NCBI GenBank assembly: GCA_041859045.1
Contig: JBHELB010000028.1
Location: 1 to 63,482, forward strand
Reading direction: 5' to 3'
Origin: JBHELB01 sp041859045
GTDB lineage: Bacteria; Hydrogenedentota; Hydrogenedentia; Hydrogenedentales; SLHB01
Length of the DNA stretch: 63,482 nt
The position numbers were made by a program, and so were the translations under genes. Under the pieces are notes generated by a model. That model saw only the letters and a list, made by a program, of their open reading frames with translations. It was not told where the DNA came from and did no database searches. How positions within the stretch are numbered: the stretch's first letter is position 1; every line of letters starts with the position of its first letter. Below are positions 17,656-26,358 of the stretch, piece by piece.

Positions 17656-19077
17656 ATGGCTGGGAAGAACGGGAAACAGTGCTTTGGATTGATCGTGGGG
17701 AACCGTGGCTTTTTCCCGGACGCGCTGGCGCGTGAGGGGTACGAGTTCATGACGGGCTTGCTCAAGAAGCTCGGGCATAAGGTTGTGGTGCTGGGACCGA
17801 AGGAGTCGAAGTTCGGCTCGGTCGAGACGTGGGAAGAAGCGAAGAAGTGCGCGGATCTGTTCAAGAAGAACCGGGACAAGATCGACGGCGTCATCGTGAC
17901 GTTGCCGAATTTCGGCGATGAGCGCGGCGTGACGGACACGCTGAAGATGGCGGGCCTGAACGTGCCGGTGCTGATTCACGCGTGGGAAGACGATCCCAAG
18001 AAAATGACCATCAAGCACCGCCGCGACAGCTTCTGCGGGAAGATGTCGGCGTGCAACAACCTGGTGCAGGCGGGGATCGGTTTCAGCCTCACGTCGCGCC
18101 ACACGATGGATCCGACGCTGCCGGAGTTCAAGGAAGAGATCGAGTGGTTCGCGGCGGTGTGCCGCGTGGTGAATGGCCTGCGTTCGTGCCGCGTGGGCGC
18201 GTTGGGCGCGCGGCCCGCAGCGTTCAACACGGTGCGCTACAGCGAGAAGTTGCTTGAGGACAGCGGCATCAGCGTCGAGACGCTGGACCTGTCGGAAGTG
18301 TTTGGGCGCGCGGCGAAGCTGGCCGATAGCAACGCGAAGGTGAAGGAACAGCTTGCGAAGATCAAGGCCTACACGCCGACGGCGGGCGTGCCGAACGACG
18401 CGCTGGCGAAGATGGCGAAGCTGGCGATCGTGATCAACGACTGGATGGCGCAGGCCGACCTCGACATCACGGCGGTGCAGTGCTGGACGTCGATGGAAGA
18501 GTTCTACGGCGTCGTGCCGTGCACGGTGATGAGCATGCTGAGCGACACGCTGAAGTCGTCGGCGTGCGAGGTGGACGTCTGCGGCGCGGTGGGTATGCAT
18601 GCGCTGGCGCTGGCGTCGGGCCGCCCGAGCTTCCTGCTCGACTGGAACAACAACTACGGCAGCGATCCGGACAAGTGCGTGTGCTTCCACTGCTCGAACC
18701 TGCCCAAGAGCTGCTTCCAGCACATGAAGATGGATTACCAGGAGATCATTGCGGGTTCGGTGGGCAAGCAAAACGCCTTCGGCACCGTGGTCGGACGCAT
18801 CAAGGCGAATCCGATGACCTACCTGCGCCTGAGCACCTTCGACACGGAAGGCGTGTTGGCGGCGTACATGGGCGAAGGCCAGTTCACAAACGATCCGCTC
18901 GAGACGTTCGGCGGTTACGGCGTGGCGGAGATCCCGAATCTGCAGGGCCTGCTCCAGTACATCTGCGAGAACGGCTTCGAACACCATGTGGCGGTCAACC
19001 ACAGCACGACCGCGCGCGCGGTATACGAAGCGCTGTCGAATTACCTCGGCTGGGACGTCTACTACCACATGGGGTAG
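17656..19077 (+). CDS. L-fucose isomerase-like protein
   Basis: A protein of 473 residues from ATG 17656. A longer in-frame extension to 17545 lacks a ribosome site, whereas GGAAGGAGAGG precedes this ATG. It resembles the L-fucose/L-arabinose isomerase fold family: an N-terminal Rossmann-like half (GLIVGNRGFFPDALAREG, GVIVTLPNFGDE) and a C-terminal half with conserved LDWNNNYG, DKCVCFHCSNLPKS and the closing GHD/N-type region ending in VNHS. Family enzymes interconvert aldoses and ketoses with Mn2+. The exact sugar cannot be told. It stands alone behind its own promoter and is followed by a strong hairpin. The codon choice is unusually uniform (GCG, AAG, GAG), suggesting high expression. Confidence 0.8.
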   Translation: MAGKNGKQCFGLIVGNRGFFPDALAREGYEFMTGLLKKLGHKVVVLGPKESKFGSVETWEEAKKCADLFKKNRDKIDGVIVTLPNFGDERGVTDTLKMAGLNVPVLIHAWEDDPKKMTIKHRRDSFCGKMSACNNLVQAGIGFSLTSRHTMDPTLPEFKEEIEWFAAVCRVVNGLRSCRVGALGARPAAFNTVRYSEKLLEDSGISVETLDLSEVFGRAAKLADSNAKVKEQLAKIKAYTPTAGVPNDALAKMAKLAIVINDWMAQADLDITAVQCWTSMEEFYGVVPCTVMSMLSDTLKSSACEVDVCGAVGMHALALASGRPSFLLDWNNNYGSDPDKCVCFHCSNLPKSCFQHMKMDYQEIIAGSVGKQNAFGTVVGRIKANPMTYLRLSTFDTEGVLAAYMGEGQFTNDPLETFGGYGVAEIPNLQGLLQYICENGFEHHVAVNHSTTARAVYEALSNYLGWDVYYHMG

Positions 19078-19102
19078 TTCGCGCCGCGTAATTACGGGAG
19101 TC

Positions 19103-19138
19103 TCGGGGAAATCCTTTCGAACGGGGGGATTTCCCCGA
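19103..19138 (+). terminator. Hairpin after the FucI-like gene
   Basis: A perfect 12-bp stem (19103-19114 with 19127-19138) with a 12-nt loop, 25 bp after the stop codon. The following CCCCTTTA is a poor U-tract, so it may protect the 3' end or terminate only partially before ybaB. Confidence 0.5.
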
Positions 19139-19172
19139 CCCCTTTACAGGGCACGTGAGTCAAAGGAGGCGT

Positions 19173-19505
19173 ATGTTCGGGAATCTTGGAGGCTTGGGCA
19201 ATCTCGGCGGCCTGATGAAACAGGCGATGGAGATGAAGGGCCGTATCGAAGAGATGAAAGCGAAGCTCGGCGAAGAGGTCGTCGAGGCGAGCGCGGGCGG
19301 CGGCATGGTACGCGTGGCGTTGAACGGCAAGTTCGAGGTGTTGTCGGTGAAGATCGACCCCGAGATCGTGAACCGCGAAGACGTTGAAGTGCTCGAGACG
19401 CTCGTGCGCGCGGCGGTGAACGAGGCGGTGCAGGAAGTGCAGGATCTCGTGCAGCGTAAGATGACGGAACTCACCGGCGGCCTGCAAATTCCGGGGCTCA
19501 CCTAG
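19173..19505 (+). CDS. ybaB: YbaB/EbfC family nucleoid-associated protein
   Basis: A 110-residue protein from ATG 19173, with AAAGGAGG 3 bp upstream; an upstream in-frame ATG adds only MSQRRR. It has the family pattern: Gly/Leu-rich start (MFGNLGGLGNLGGLMKQAMEMKG), a helical middle, the GGGMVRVALNGKFEVLSVKI sheet and a C-terminal helix. Family members are dimeric DNA-binding tweezers, often next to recR or dnaX; here the neighbour is fmt. The stop overlaps the fmt GTG start by one base. Confidence 0.93.
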   Translation: MFGNLGGLGNLGGLMKQAMEMKGRIEEMKAKLGEEVVEASAGGGMVRVALNGKFEVLSVKIDPEIVNREDVEVLETLVRAAVNEAVQEVQDLVQRKMTELTGGLQIPGLT

Positions 19506-20446
19506 TGAGGGTCGTGTTTTTTGGCACGCCCGAGCTGGCGTGCCCGTCGCTGGAGGCCGCCGCAGCGCGCCACGAGGTCACCGCCGTGGTGTGTCAACCG
19601 GACAAGCCGCAAGGCCGCAGCGGCACCCCCACGCCGCCCGCGGTAAAGGTCTGGGCGCAGGCACACGGCATCGAGGTCGTGCAACCGGAACGCCTGAACG
19701 ACGGCACGTTCGAGGCGTGGCTGCGCGCGCAGCGGCCGGACGTTTGCGCGATCGCGGCGTACGGGCGCTTGCTGAAACAGCCTATTCTCGACGTGCCCGC
19801 ACACGGGTTCATCAACATGCACCCGAGTCTATTGCCGCGCCATCGCGGGCCGTCGCCGATCACGACGGCATTGCTCGAAGGCGACACGGAGACGGGCGTG
19901 TCGATCATGCGGCTCACGCTCGAGGTGGACGCGGGCGACCTGCTGCTGCAGGAGCGCACGCCGATCGCGCCGGAGGAGGACAATATCGCGCTGACCGCAC
20001 GGCTGTCGGCGCTGGGGGGACGCATGCTGGCGGACGCGCTGGACCTGATCGCCGAGGGCCGCGCGGTGTATACGCCGCAGGACTCGGCAAAGGCCACGTA
20101 CTCGCACATGTTCCGAAAGGCCGACGGCCAGATTGCATGGAACGCGTCCGCGCGACGGATTCACAACCTCGTGCGTGCCGCCGTGCCCTGGCCCGTCGCG
20201 CATTGTCTATACAAAGGGCAGGTGTTCCGCGTGCTCGCCGCGCGCGTGGTGGATGAGCCCGCCGATGCCGCGCCGGGTACGGTCGTGCGTGTCGCGGCGG
20301 ACGGCCTCTGCGTGGCCACCGGCGAAGGGTTGCTCGCGTTGACGCGCGTGCAAGCCCCTGGCAAGCGCCCAATGGACGTCTCCGACTTTCTACGCGGCCA
20401 CCGCATCGCCATCGGCGAGCGCTTCGAGGAGTTACCCCCCGCATGA
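19505..20446 (+). CDS. fmt: Methionyl-tRNA formyltransferase
   Basis: The 313-residue enzyme formylates initiator Met-tRNA from 10-formyl-THF. The N-terminal formyltransferase domain has VVFFGTPELA, the AYGRLL segment, the folate/catalytic INMHPSLLPRHRG (family SLLPRYRG) and the Asp-bearing VDAGDLLLQ. The C-terminal barrel starts about residue 205. The GTG start overlaps the ybaB stop (TAGTG), and the stop overlaps rsmB by 4 bp (ATGA), so the three genes are translationally coupled. Confidence 0.97.
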   Translation: MRVVFFGTPELACPSLEAAAARHEVTAVVCQPDKPQGRSGTPTPPAVKVWAQAHGIEVVQPERLNDGTFEAWLRAQRPDVCAIAAYGRLLKQPILDVPAHGFINMHPSLLPRHRGPSPITTALLEGDTETGVSIMRLTLEVDAGDLLLQERTPIAPEEDNIALTARLSALGGRMLADALDLIAEGRAVYTPQDSAKATYSHMFRKADGQIAWNASARRIHNLVRAAVPWPVAHCLYKGQVFRVLAARVVDEPADAAPGTVVRVAADGLCVATGEGLLALTRVQAPGKRPMDVSDFLRGHRIAIGERFEELPPA

Positions 20447-21777
20447 GCGCCGATCCCGTTCGCAACGCCGCCATAGACGTGCTGCTCCGCGTATTCGAAC
20501 AAGGCGCGTATCTCGACGCCGCGCTGGACCGCACGTTGTCGCGCAAGACCTTTCCGCCGCGTGGCCGGCGTTTCCTGACGCACCTCGTTTACGGCACGGT
20601 GCGGCACCGCTTGCTGTGCGACTACGTGCTCGAACAAGTCGTCGAGCAACCGCTCGAAAAACTGCCGCGCCCGATTCATGCCGTGCTGCGCATGGGCGTG
20701 TTTCAGGCGCTGTTCTGCGCGCAAGTCCCCACCCCCGCGATGGTGTTCACCTCGGTCGAGCTGGCCAAACGGCGCGGCCATGCGGGCACCGCGCGTCTCG
20801 CAAACGCCGTGCTCAAACGCGTCCCCGCGTCCGTCGATCAGGTGCGTCTGCCCGATCCCGCCCGCGAACCCGCGCGATACATCAGTGTGCGACATTCGTT
20901 GCCGGAGTGGTTGGCGACGCGATGGCTCGACGAACTCGGTTTCGAGGGCGCGGAGGCGCGTGCGGCGGCAATCAACGTGCCCGCGCCGGTGACGTTGCGT
21001 GTCAATACGCTGCGAACCACGCCGGACGCGCTGCGCACGCGGCTGGAGCAGTCGGAATACACTGTGACGAAATCGACGCCGATTCCCGAAGAGTTGACGA
21101 TCGTTGGCGATGAACCTCCGGCGCGAAGCAAGCGATATTCGGAGGGTGAGTTTTTCATGCAGGACCCCGCGTCGATGTTGCCCGCGCACCTGCTTGCGCC
21201 CGAGGCGGGCTGGCGCGTGGTGGACTTGTGCGCCGCGCCCGGCGGAAAGACGACGCATCTTGCGCAGCTTGCCGGGGACGACGCCGACATCGTGGCGATG
21301 GACCCGCACCCGCGTAAGTTGATGCGCGTGGCGGAAAACGCGGATCGTCTGGGCATTGGCGGCATTGGACTCGTGTGCGCCGACGGCACGCGGCCGCCGC
21401 TGGGCAATGGCATGGCGGACGCGGTGCTGGTCGACGCGCCGTGTTCCGGTCTGGGCACGTTGCGCAAACACCCGGACCTGAAGTGGCGCGTGGACGCGGA
21501 CACTCCGGCGCGTCTCGCGGAGACGCAATGCGCGTTATTGCGATCCGCGGCGGCACTCTGCAAGAATGGCGGCCTAATCGTGTATTCCGTATGCACGATC
21601 ACGCGCGAAGAAACAGAGTGGGTGGGGGCGCGAATCCTTGAAGATGGCGGCCTGACGCCCGAAGACGGACCTGCTTGGTTGGAGCCATGGAAAATCGCCC
21701 CGGGAACATACCAAACCCGCCTCGACGCCGGCAATATGGACGGGTTCTTCTTGATGCGGTGGCGGAAGTCATCTTGA
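20443..21777 (+). CDS. rsmB: 16S rRNA (cytosine(967)-C5)-methyltransferase RsmB
   Basis: The 444-residue protein has an N-terminal NusB-like RNA-binding domain (about 1-140, RNAAIDVLLRVFEQGAYLD) and a C-terminal Rossmann methyltransferase. The SAM loop is DLCAAPGGKTTH. The two cysteines of m5C enzymes are seen: Cys334 in VDAPCSGLGTLR and Cys384 in YSVCTI, the nucleophile. It ends in the standard DGFFLMRWRK. The fmt-rsmB-(PASTA kinase)-rpe order is common in bacteria, and here it is kept except that the PASTA protein has no kinase domain. Confidence 0.96.
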   Translation: MSADPVRNAAIDVLLRVFEQGAYLDAALDRTLSRKTFPPRGRRFLTHLVYGTVRHRLLCDYVLEQVVEQPLEKLPRPIHAVLRMGVFQALFCAQVPTPAMVFTSVELAKRRGHAGTARLANAVLKRVPASVDQVRLPDPAREPARYISVRHSLPEWLATRWLDELGFEGAEARAAAINVPAPVTLRVNTLRTTPDALRTRLEQSEYTVTKSTPIPEELTIVGDEPPARSKRYSEGEFFMQDPASMLPAHLLAPEAGWRVVDLCAAPGGKTTHLAQLAGDDADIVAMDPHPRKLMRVAENADRLGIGGIGLVCADGTRPPLGNGMADAVLVDAPCSGLGTLRKHPDLKWRVDADTPARLAETQCALLRSAAALCKNGGLIVYSVCTITREETEWVGARILEDGGLTPEDGPAWLEPWKIAPGTYQTRLDAGNMDGFFLMRWRKSS

Positions 21778-23012
21778 ACGTCATCGTCTTTCTGTTTCGT
21801 TTCTTCGGTTGGTCTCTTCGCTGGACCCTCGCCACAATCCTTATGCTCGCGATCATGGGCGCGGCCGGATGGTACGTGTTCAACCGCGCAGTGACCGGCG
21901 GCTCCTACGTGACCATGCCGAACGTCGGCGGCTTGCGCGTGGACGAGGCGGTCTACCGGCTCACCGCGGCGGGCCTGGTCGTGGGCGAACAGACCCCGAT
22001 GAACAGCGAAGACACGCCGCGCGGCCTGGTGATCTCGCAACGCCCCACGCCGGGCCGGGTCGTGCGCGCGGGGCGCAAGGTGTTTATGGTCGTCAGCGGC
22101 GGCCCAAGCCAACTCGCCGCGCCGAATCTGGTGAATCAGTCGCTAGACGCAGCCCGGGCAGCCCTCGAACGCGACGGATTGCGCGCAGGCAACATCGCGT
22201 ACCTGCCCGATGGCGCTTCGGCGGGCATGGTGCTCGCGCAAGACCCCGCCGCCGGACGTCCCCTCGCGCGGGAAGCCGGCGTCAATCTGCTGGTGAGCAG
22301 CGGGACCACGTCCGCCCTTGCGGTGATGCCCGATTTGATGGGCAAACCGCTGAACGACGCGCTGCGCATCCTCAGCACGATCGGCGTGACGGCAGTGGCA
22401 AACGCGGTCGAGCGCGAGGACGCGCCTATGGACGTCATCCTCGCGCAGCGCCCCGCGCCGGGCACAACGCTCGAGCCAGGCGCGGCGGTGTCGTATGACG
22501 TGCGCCCATCAAAGACCGATCAGCTCTCGAATGCGCGACGCAAGATCGAGATCGTCTACGCGGCGGCATCCGGTGACGCGGGGAAACAGATCCGCTTTGA
22601 ATACGTGGATCGCAACCAAGAGCGGCACGTGCTGTACAGCGGCGTCGTGCAGGCGCCGCCCGAGGAGGCCGGTCCCGATGCGGCTCGGCAGTACCGCATT
22701 CCGCTTGCGTTTTTCGATGAACTGACGGTGGAAGTGTTTGTGAACGACGCTTTGGCCCGGCGCTATCATTACGTGGGCAACGCGACGCCGGAGGTGACGG
22801 ACTACGACCCTTCAGGCGCACCGTTGGCGCCCGCCGCCGCGCCGCAACCGGCGCCCGCTGCGGCCCAACCCGAAACGACGCAGACACCTGCGCCTGCGCC
22901 AGAGCCCCCCATGGCCCCAGAACCCGCGCCGCCCGCTGTGACCGCGCCCGTAGCGCAAGAAGGAACTGTGTATGACCTCGATCAAGATATCGCCGTCCAT
23001 TCTGGCCTCTGA
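21774..23012 (+). CDS. Membrane-anchored triple-PASTA protein without kinase domain
   Basis: A protein of 412 residues from TTG 21774, which overlaps the rsmB stop as TTGA with GGAAG upstream. An ATG at 21687 would overlap rsmB by 91 bp and is less likely. An N-terminal membrane anchor (about 1-35, FGWSLRWTLATILMLAIMG) precedes three PASTA domains (about 44-109, 111-177, 181-242), each with the PDL/PNV start and the QRPxPG or QDPAAG turn. A beta-rich domain and a Pro/Ala-rich tail follow. PASTA domains bind muropeptides or cell-wall polymers, usually on Ser/Thr kinases; no kinase is fused here. It sits in the rsmB-rpe slot where other bacteria encode such a kinase. It overlaps rpe by 41 bp. 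Confidence 0.85.
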   Translation: MNVIVFLFRFFGWSLRWTLATILMLAIMGAAGWYVFNRAVTGGSYVTMPNVGGLRVDEAVYRLTAAGLVVGEQTPMNSEDTPRGLVISQRPTPGRVVRAGRKVFMVVSGGPSQLAAPNLVNQSLDAARAALERDGLRAGNIAYLPDGASAGMVLAQDPAAGRPLAREAGVNLLVSSGTTSALAVMPDLMGKPLNDALRILSTIGVTAVANAVEREDAPMDVILAQRPAPGTTLEPGAAVSYDVRPSKTDQLSNARRKIEIVYAAASGDAGKQIRFEYVDRNQERHVLYSGVVQAPPEEAGPDAARQYRIPLAFFDELTVEVFVNDALARRYHYVGNATPEVTDYDPSGAPLAPAAAPQPAPAAAQPETTQTPAPAPEPPMAPEPAPPAVTAPVAQEGTVYDLDQDIAVHSGL

Positions 23013-23622
23013 TTTCAGCCGCCTCGGCGCGGAGGTCAAAGCGGTCATCGACGCCGGAGCCGATTGGCTTCACATTGACGTCATGGATGGTCATTTCACG
23101 CCCAATCTGACGATTGGTCCGCCGGTCGTGGCGTGTTTGCGCGAACATTGCTCCGTGCCGATGGACGTTCACCTGATGATTACGGATCCCGATGCGTACA
23201 TCGAGGCCTTCGCGGACGCGGGCGCGGACATCATCACGTTTCATGTCGAAGCCGCGCGGCACCCCCACAGAACGTTGTCGAAAATCCGCGATCTCGGGTG
23301 TCAGGCGGGGATTGTGCTCAACCCCGGCACGCCGCACGACGACATCGAGTATCTTGTCGATTTCGTCGACCTCGTGCTGCTCATGACGGTGAACCCCGGT
23401 TTTGGCGGACAGCAGTTCATCCCGGAGATGCTGCGCAAGATCGAGTTGGTGCGCGGCATGTTGGGCGATCGCGATCTCGAAGTCGACGGCGGCATCGACG
23501 ATCAGACTGCGGCCGATGTCGTGCGCGCGGGCGCGAACGTGCTCGTCGCGGGCTCGTACATCTTCCGGCAGAAGTCGTACCTCGCCGCGATCGAGTCGCT
23601 TCGCGCGGCGGCCGAACAGTAG
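22972..23622 (+). CDS. rpe: Ribulose-phosphate 3-epimerase
   Basis: A 216-residue TIM-barrel enzyme interconverting ribulose-5-P and xylulose-5-P. Family motifs are KISPSILASDFSRLG, HIDVMDGHFTPNLTIGPP with metal-binding His and Asp, HLMI, LMTVNPGFGGQQFIPEML, EVDGGID and the phosphate-binding VLVAGSYIF. GAAGGA precedes the ATG, which lies inside the end of the PASTA gene. Confidence 0.97.
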   Translation: MTSIKISPSILASDFSRLGAEVKAVIDAGADWLHIDVMDGHFTPNLTIGPPVVACLREHCSVPMDVHLMITDPDAYIEAFADAGADIITFHVEAARHPHRTLSKIRDLGCQAGIVLNPGTPHDDIEYLVDFVDLVLLMTVNPGFGGQQFIPEMLRKIELVRGMLGDRDLEVDGGIDDQTAADVVRAGANVLVAGSYIFRQKSYLAAIESLRAAAEQ

Positions 23623-23634
23623 CGCGTCTGTCGC

Positions 23635-24930
23635 TTAATCTTGCGGCGTGTTCGGAAACAGACGCCGCGCGTTGCCGTTCATGATCGTCGCGGCGAGCGG
23701 TTCGATTTCGCGCTCGGCGATCCATCCATCCGCCACGAGTTCGCTCAGCGCTTGCGCAATGCCCCGCCGCGCAATGCTCGCGTGGCCGCAGACTTTCTCC
23801 ACCCAGGTGTAGTCGCTGCCGAAGGTGAGCAATTTCGACGCGGGCGCGGCCATGAGGTATTCCTTGAGAAAGCGCACACTGGCCATGGGGTTCACGATCC
23901 ACGCCCAGCACATGTCCGCGTGCACATTCTCATAGTGCTTCGCGACGGCGATAAGTTCGTCCATGCACGGATACGCGATGTGCATCAGCACGAAACGCGT
24001 CTTTCGATGGGCCTGGAAAATGGGGCACAGATCCGAGATGTTACGGCGCACGCGGTCCATCGGCATGCCGCCGTCGCCCGCGTAATAGCCCGTGTGCAGT
24101 TTGACCGGAAGACCGCGCTCGGTGGCTTGATCGACGCAGTAATGGAACAGGTGATCCTGCAACGCCTTGACTTCAGCGGCGCTCAGCGACGCGGGATCCA
24201 CGGCAAAGCGCGCGAACAACGGCGCGGCGTCCTCGCGCGACACAAAGGCGTAGTCGAGACGCCGCTCGTACGCGCTCTGGTTCTTCGTGGCGACTGCGCT
24301 GGGGCCATAGGTGTCGAAAATCCATGTGATGATCTCGTACCAGTCGTCGAGCGTGTTTGCTTCGCGGCCCACTTGTTCGCACACGGCCTTAACGTTCAAC
24401 GCCGTGGACAGCGCACGGGTGTTGATGTCGACGCCGTAAAGATCGGGCATTTCGGTCTTGCGGAAAAAAGGCGTCTCGATCGGGTCGACCATCGCATAGC
24501 GAATATTCGAGACGTCTCGCAGCACTTTTTGGGTAAAACCCGGCTGAATGAAGTCTCTGAGCTTGGCCGACACCGCCTCGACGTTGTCCTCGCGCAGATC
24601 GTTTTCTCCATAGAGCAGGCGCAGAGTCTCGCGCACGTTCATCATGTACCCGGTGTGACGGGCGCGCTCGTAGTACGGTGCGACAATCCGCCATTTTTCG
24701 CGCGGCGAGAGGTCGCGGCGCAATAGCTCTTCGATACCCTTGTGCGTGAAACCGGACACCAGGAGATCGGAATCTGAGTAATGGAGAAGAAGCATCGCGA
24801 AATCCCACGGAAACGGGTCGTTGGGATTCGCTACGGCACGCAAGCGATCGGATTCCTCGACGAGGTGCGTGTGTGTGTCGATGAAAGGGGTTCGCTCAAC
24901 AAGGTGAAGGATATCTTGACGTATCGGCAT
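23635..24930 (-). CDS. Amidohydrolase-family TIM-barrel protein
   Basis: The 431-residue protein has the metal-binding HxH of the superfamily at residues 20-22 (IDTHTHL), then GLPVKLHTGYYAG with a His ligand, FVLMHIAYP, and a GSDYTWVEKV segment with a likely catalytic Asp. The C terminus (IMNGNARRLF) is that of amidohydrolase-2 proteins. It also recalls uronate isomerases. The substrate is unknown. It is the last gene of a five-gene minus-strand operon, 53 bp after tlyA, but has no obvious functional link to it. Confidence 0.8.
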   Translation of the reverse strand: MPIRQDILHLVERTPFIDTHTHLVEESDRLRAVANPNDPFPWDFAMLLLHYSDSDLLVSGFTHKGIEELLRRDLSPREKWRIVAPYYERARHTGYMMNVRETLRLLYGENDLREDNVEAVSAKLRDFIQPGFTQKVLRDVSNIRYAMVDPIETPFFRKTEMPDLYGVDINTRALSTALNVKAVCEQVGREANTLDDWYEIITWIFDTYGPSAVATKNQSAYERRLDYAFVSREDAAPLFARFAVDPASLSAAEVKALQDHLFHYCVDQATERGLPVKLHTGYYAGDGGMPMDRVRRNISDLCPIFQAHRKTRFVLMHIAYPCMDELIAVAKHYENVHADMCWAWIVNPMASVRFLKEYLMAAPASKLLTFGSDYTWVEKVCGHASIARRGIAQALSELVADGWIAEREIEPLAATIMNGNARRLFPNTPQD

Positions 24931-24983
24931 GGCCCGGCTCCTTTTTCATTGGGCGATCAGCATAGAGGCGCCACCTCAAGGGG

Positions 24984-25724
24984 TCAAATGTCAACACTCC
25001 GGCGAAAATAGGCGAGAAATTCGCGGTTCCCGGCGGGTCCCAACAACGGCGACGGACACACGCCCAGGGAAATGAGTCCCAGCGCCGTCGCTTCATCGAG
25101 CACCGCCTGAATGACCTCCTCATGCACTTCCGGATCGCGCACCACGCCGTCTTTGTCGACCCGGCCACGGCCCGCCTCGAACTGCGGTTTGATAAGCGCA
25201 ACGCCTTCGGCGTCCGGGGTCAGCAGCGGGACCACCGCCGAGAGAATCAGGCGTAGTGAGATAAACGAACAGTCGACCACAAAGAATTCCGGCGGCTCGG
25301 GAAACGCTTCGGCGGTCAAATGACGCGCGTTGCAGCGTTCCATCACCACAACGCGCGGGTCTTGGCGCAAACTCCACGCGAGTTGACCGTACCCGACATC
25401 CACCGCGTAGACCTTGGACGCGCCGCGTTGCAGCAGACAGTCAGTGAAGCCGCCCGTGGACGCGCCAACATCGATCGCGATGCGACCGGTAACGTCGATC
25501 TGAAAATGGTCGAGTGCGGCCTCGAGCTTTTCGCCGCCGCGGCTGACAAACCGCGGGCCCTGGCGCACTTCTATCGGGGTGTCGGGCGCGAGGCGAAGCC
25601 CCGGCTTGTCGAGGCGCTCGCCGTTCGGCCCATAGACGCGCCCCATCTGAATCAGTCCCTGCGCCTGCGAACGCGTCACGCCTGCGACGCGTTGCACAAG
25701 CACATCGAGCCGCTCTTTATCCAT
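24984..25724 (-). CDS. tlyA: TlyA-family rRNA 2'-O-methyltransferase / hemolysin-like protein
   Basis: A protein of 246 residues from the Met at 25722-25724. The upstream open frame (to 25817) codes for an unlikely sequence within the preceding gene. An N-terminal S4 RNA-binding domain (about 1-62, RLDVLVQRVAGVTRSQA) is followed by an FtsJ-like methyltransferase with IDVGASTGGFTDCLL and the YAVDVGYGQL acidic motif. TlyA methylates cytidines in 16S and/or 23S rRNA. It overlaps the uridine-kinase-like gene by 8 bp. Confidence 0.93.
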   Translation of the reverse strand: MDKERLDVLVQRVAGVTRSQAQGLIQMGRVYGPNGERLDKPGLRLAPDTPIEVRQGPRFVSRGGEKLEAALDHFQIDVTGRIAIDVGASTGGFTDCLLQRGASKVYAVDVGYGQLAWSLRQDPRVVVMERCNARHLTAEAFPEPPEFFVVDCSFISLRLILSAVVPLLTPDAEGVALIKPQFEAGRGRVDKDGVVRDPEVHEEVIQAVLDEATALGLISLGVCPSPLLGPAGNREFLAYFRRSVDI

Positions 25725-26358
25725 TGCCGTTGTGCTCGCGTGAGGCGCGCAACGCCTGCAGATAGGCGGCGGCGTGTTGTGCGGACTGTTCAAGCGGCGC
25801 GGCGCCGTCGAGCACAAGCGTGGCGTAGCGGCGCGAGGGAATCACGTACTGCCGCGCCATCGGCTGAACCGTGGCCTCGATTTGCGCGACGGTCGCTTCG
25901 TGTGTGCGCCCGCGCTCCGCGATATCGCGCGTGATGCGGCGCTCGAGACAAAGCGACTCGCTGGCGTCGACGTAAATCGTCGCGGCGCAGAGTCCACGTA
26001 ACACGGGATCGTGCAGCGCGAAAAGCCCTTCGAGCAGCACGTAGTCGCGTGGGATGACAAGCTGGGTCTCAGGACAGCGCGCGTGATCCGCGAACGAGTA
26101 GACGGGGGCGTGTATCGTCTCGCCGCGCGCCAACCGCTGTACGTCTTCGCGCATCAGCGGCCATTCCAACGCATCCGGTTCGTCGAAATTGTGTGCCTCG
26201 ATATCGCGAGGATCCCACCCGCTGAGATCGAGGTAATACGAGTCGAGCGAGAATCGCGTGACGCATTGCGCCCCCAACAATTCAGCGAGCCGCGCAGCAA
26301 TGGTTGTCTTGCCGGAACAGGACGGGCCCGCGATCGCGGCCAACAACGGCGCGGTCAC
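25717..26358 (-). CDS. Uridine kinase-like P-loop phosphotransferase
   Basis: A 213-residue protein from GTG 26358, overlapping the stop of the preceding glycosyltransferase as GTGA. Sequence upstream of this start in the same frame is a shadow of that gene. The P-loop is GPSCSGKTT (10-18), and SLDSYYLDLSGWDPRD plus HNFDEPDALEW are the substrate-site motifs of the uridine kinase/phosphoribulokinase family. DYVLLEGLFAL and the arginine-rich RRITRDIAERGRT lid are also present. It probably phosphorylates a nucleoside or related small molecule. Confidence 0.85.
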   Translation of the reverse strand: MTAPLLAAIAGPSCSGKTTIAARLAELLGAQCVTRFSLDSYYLDLSGWDPRDIEAHNFDEPDALEWPLMREDVQRLARGETIHAPVYSFADHARCPETQLVIPRDYVLLEGLFALHDPVLRGLCAATIYVDASESLCLERRITRDIAERGRTHEATVAQIEATVQPMARQYVIPSRRYATLVLDGAAPLEQSAQHAAAYLQALRASREHNGNG

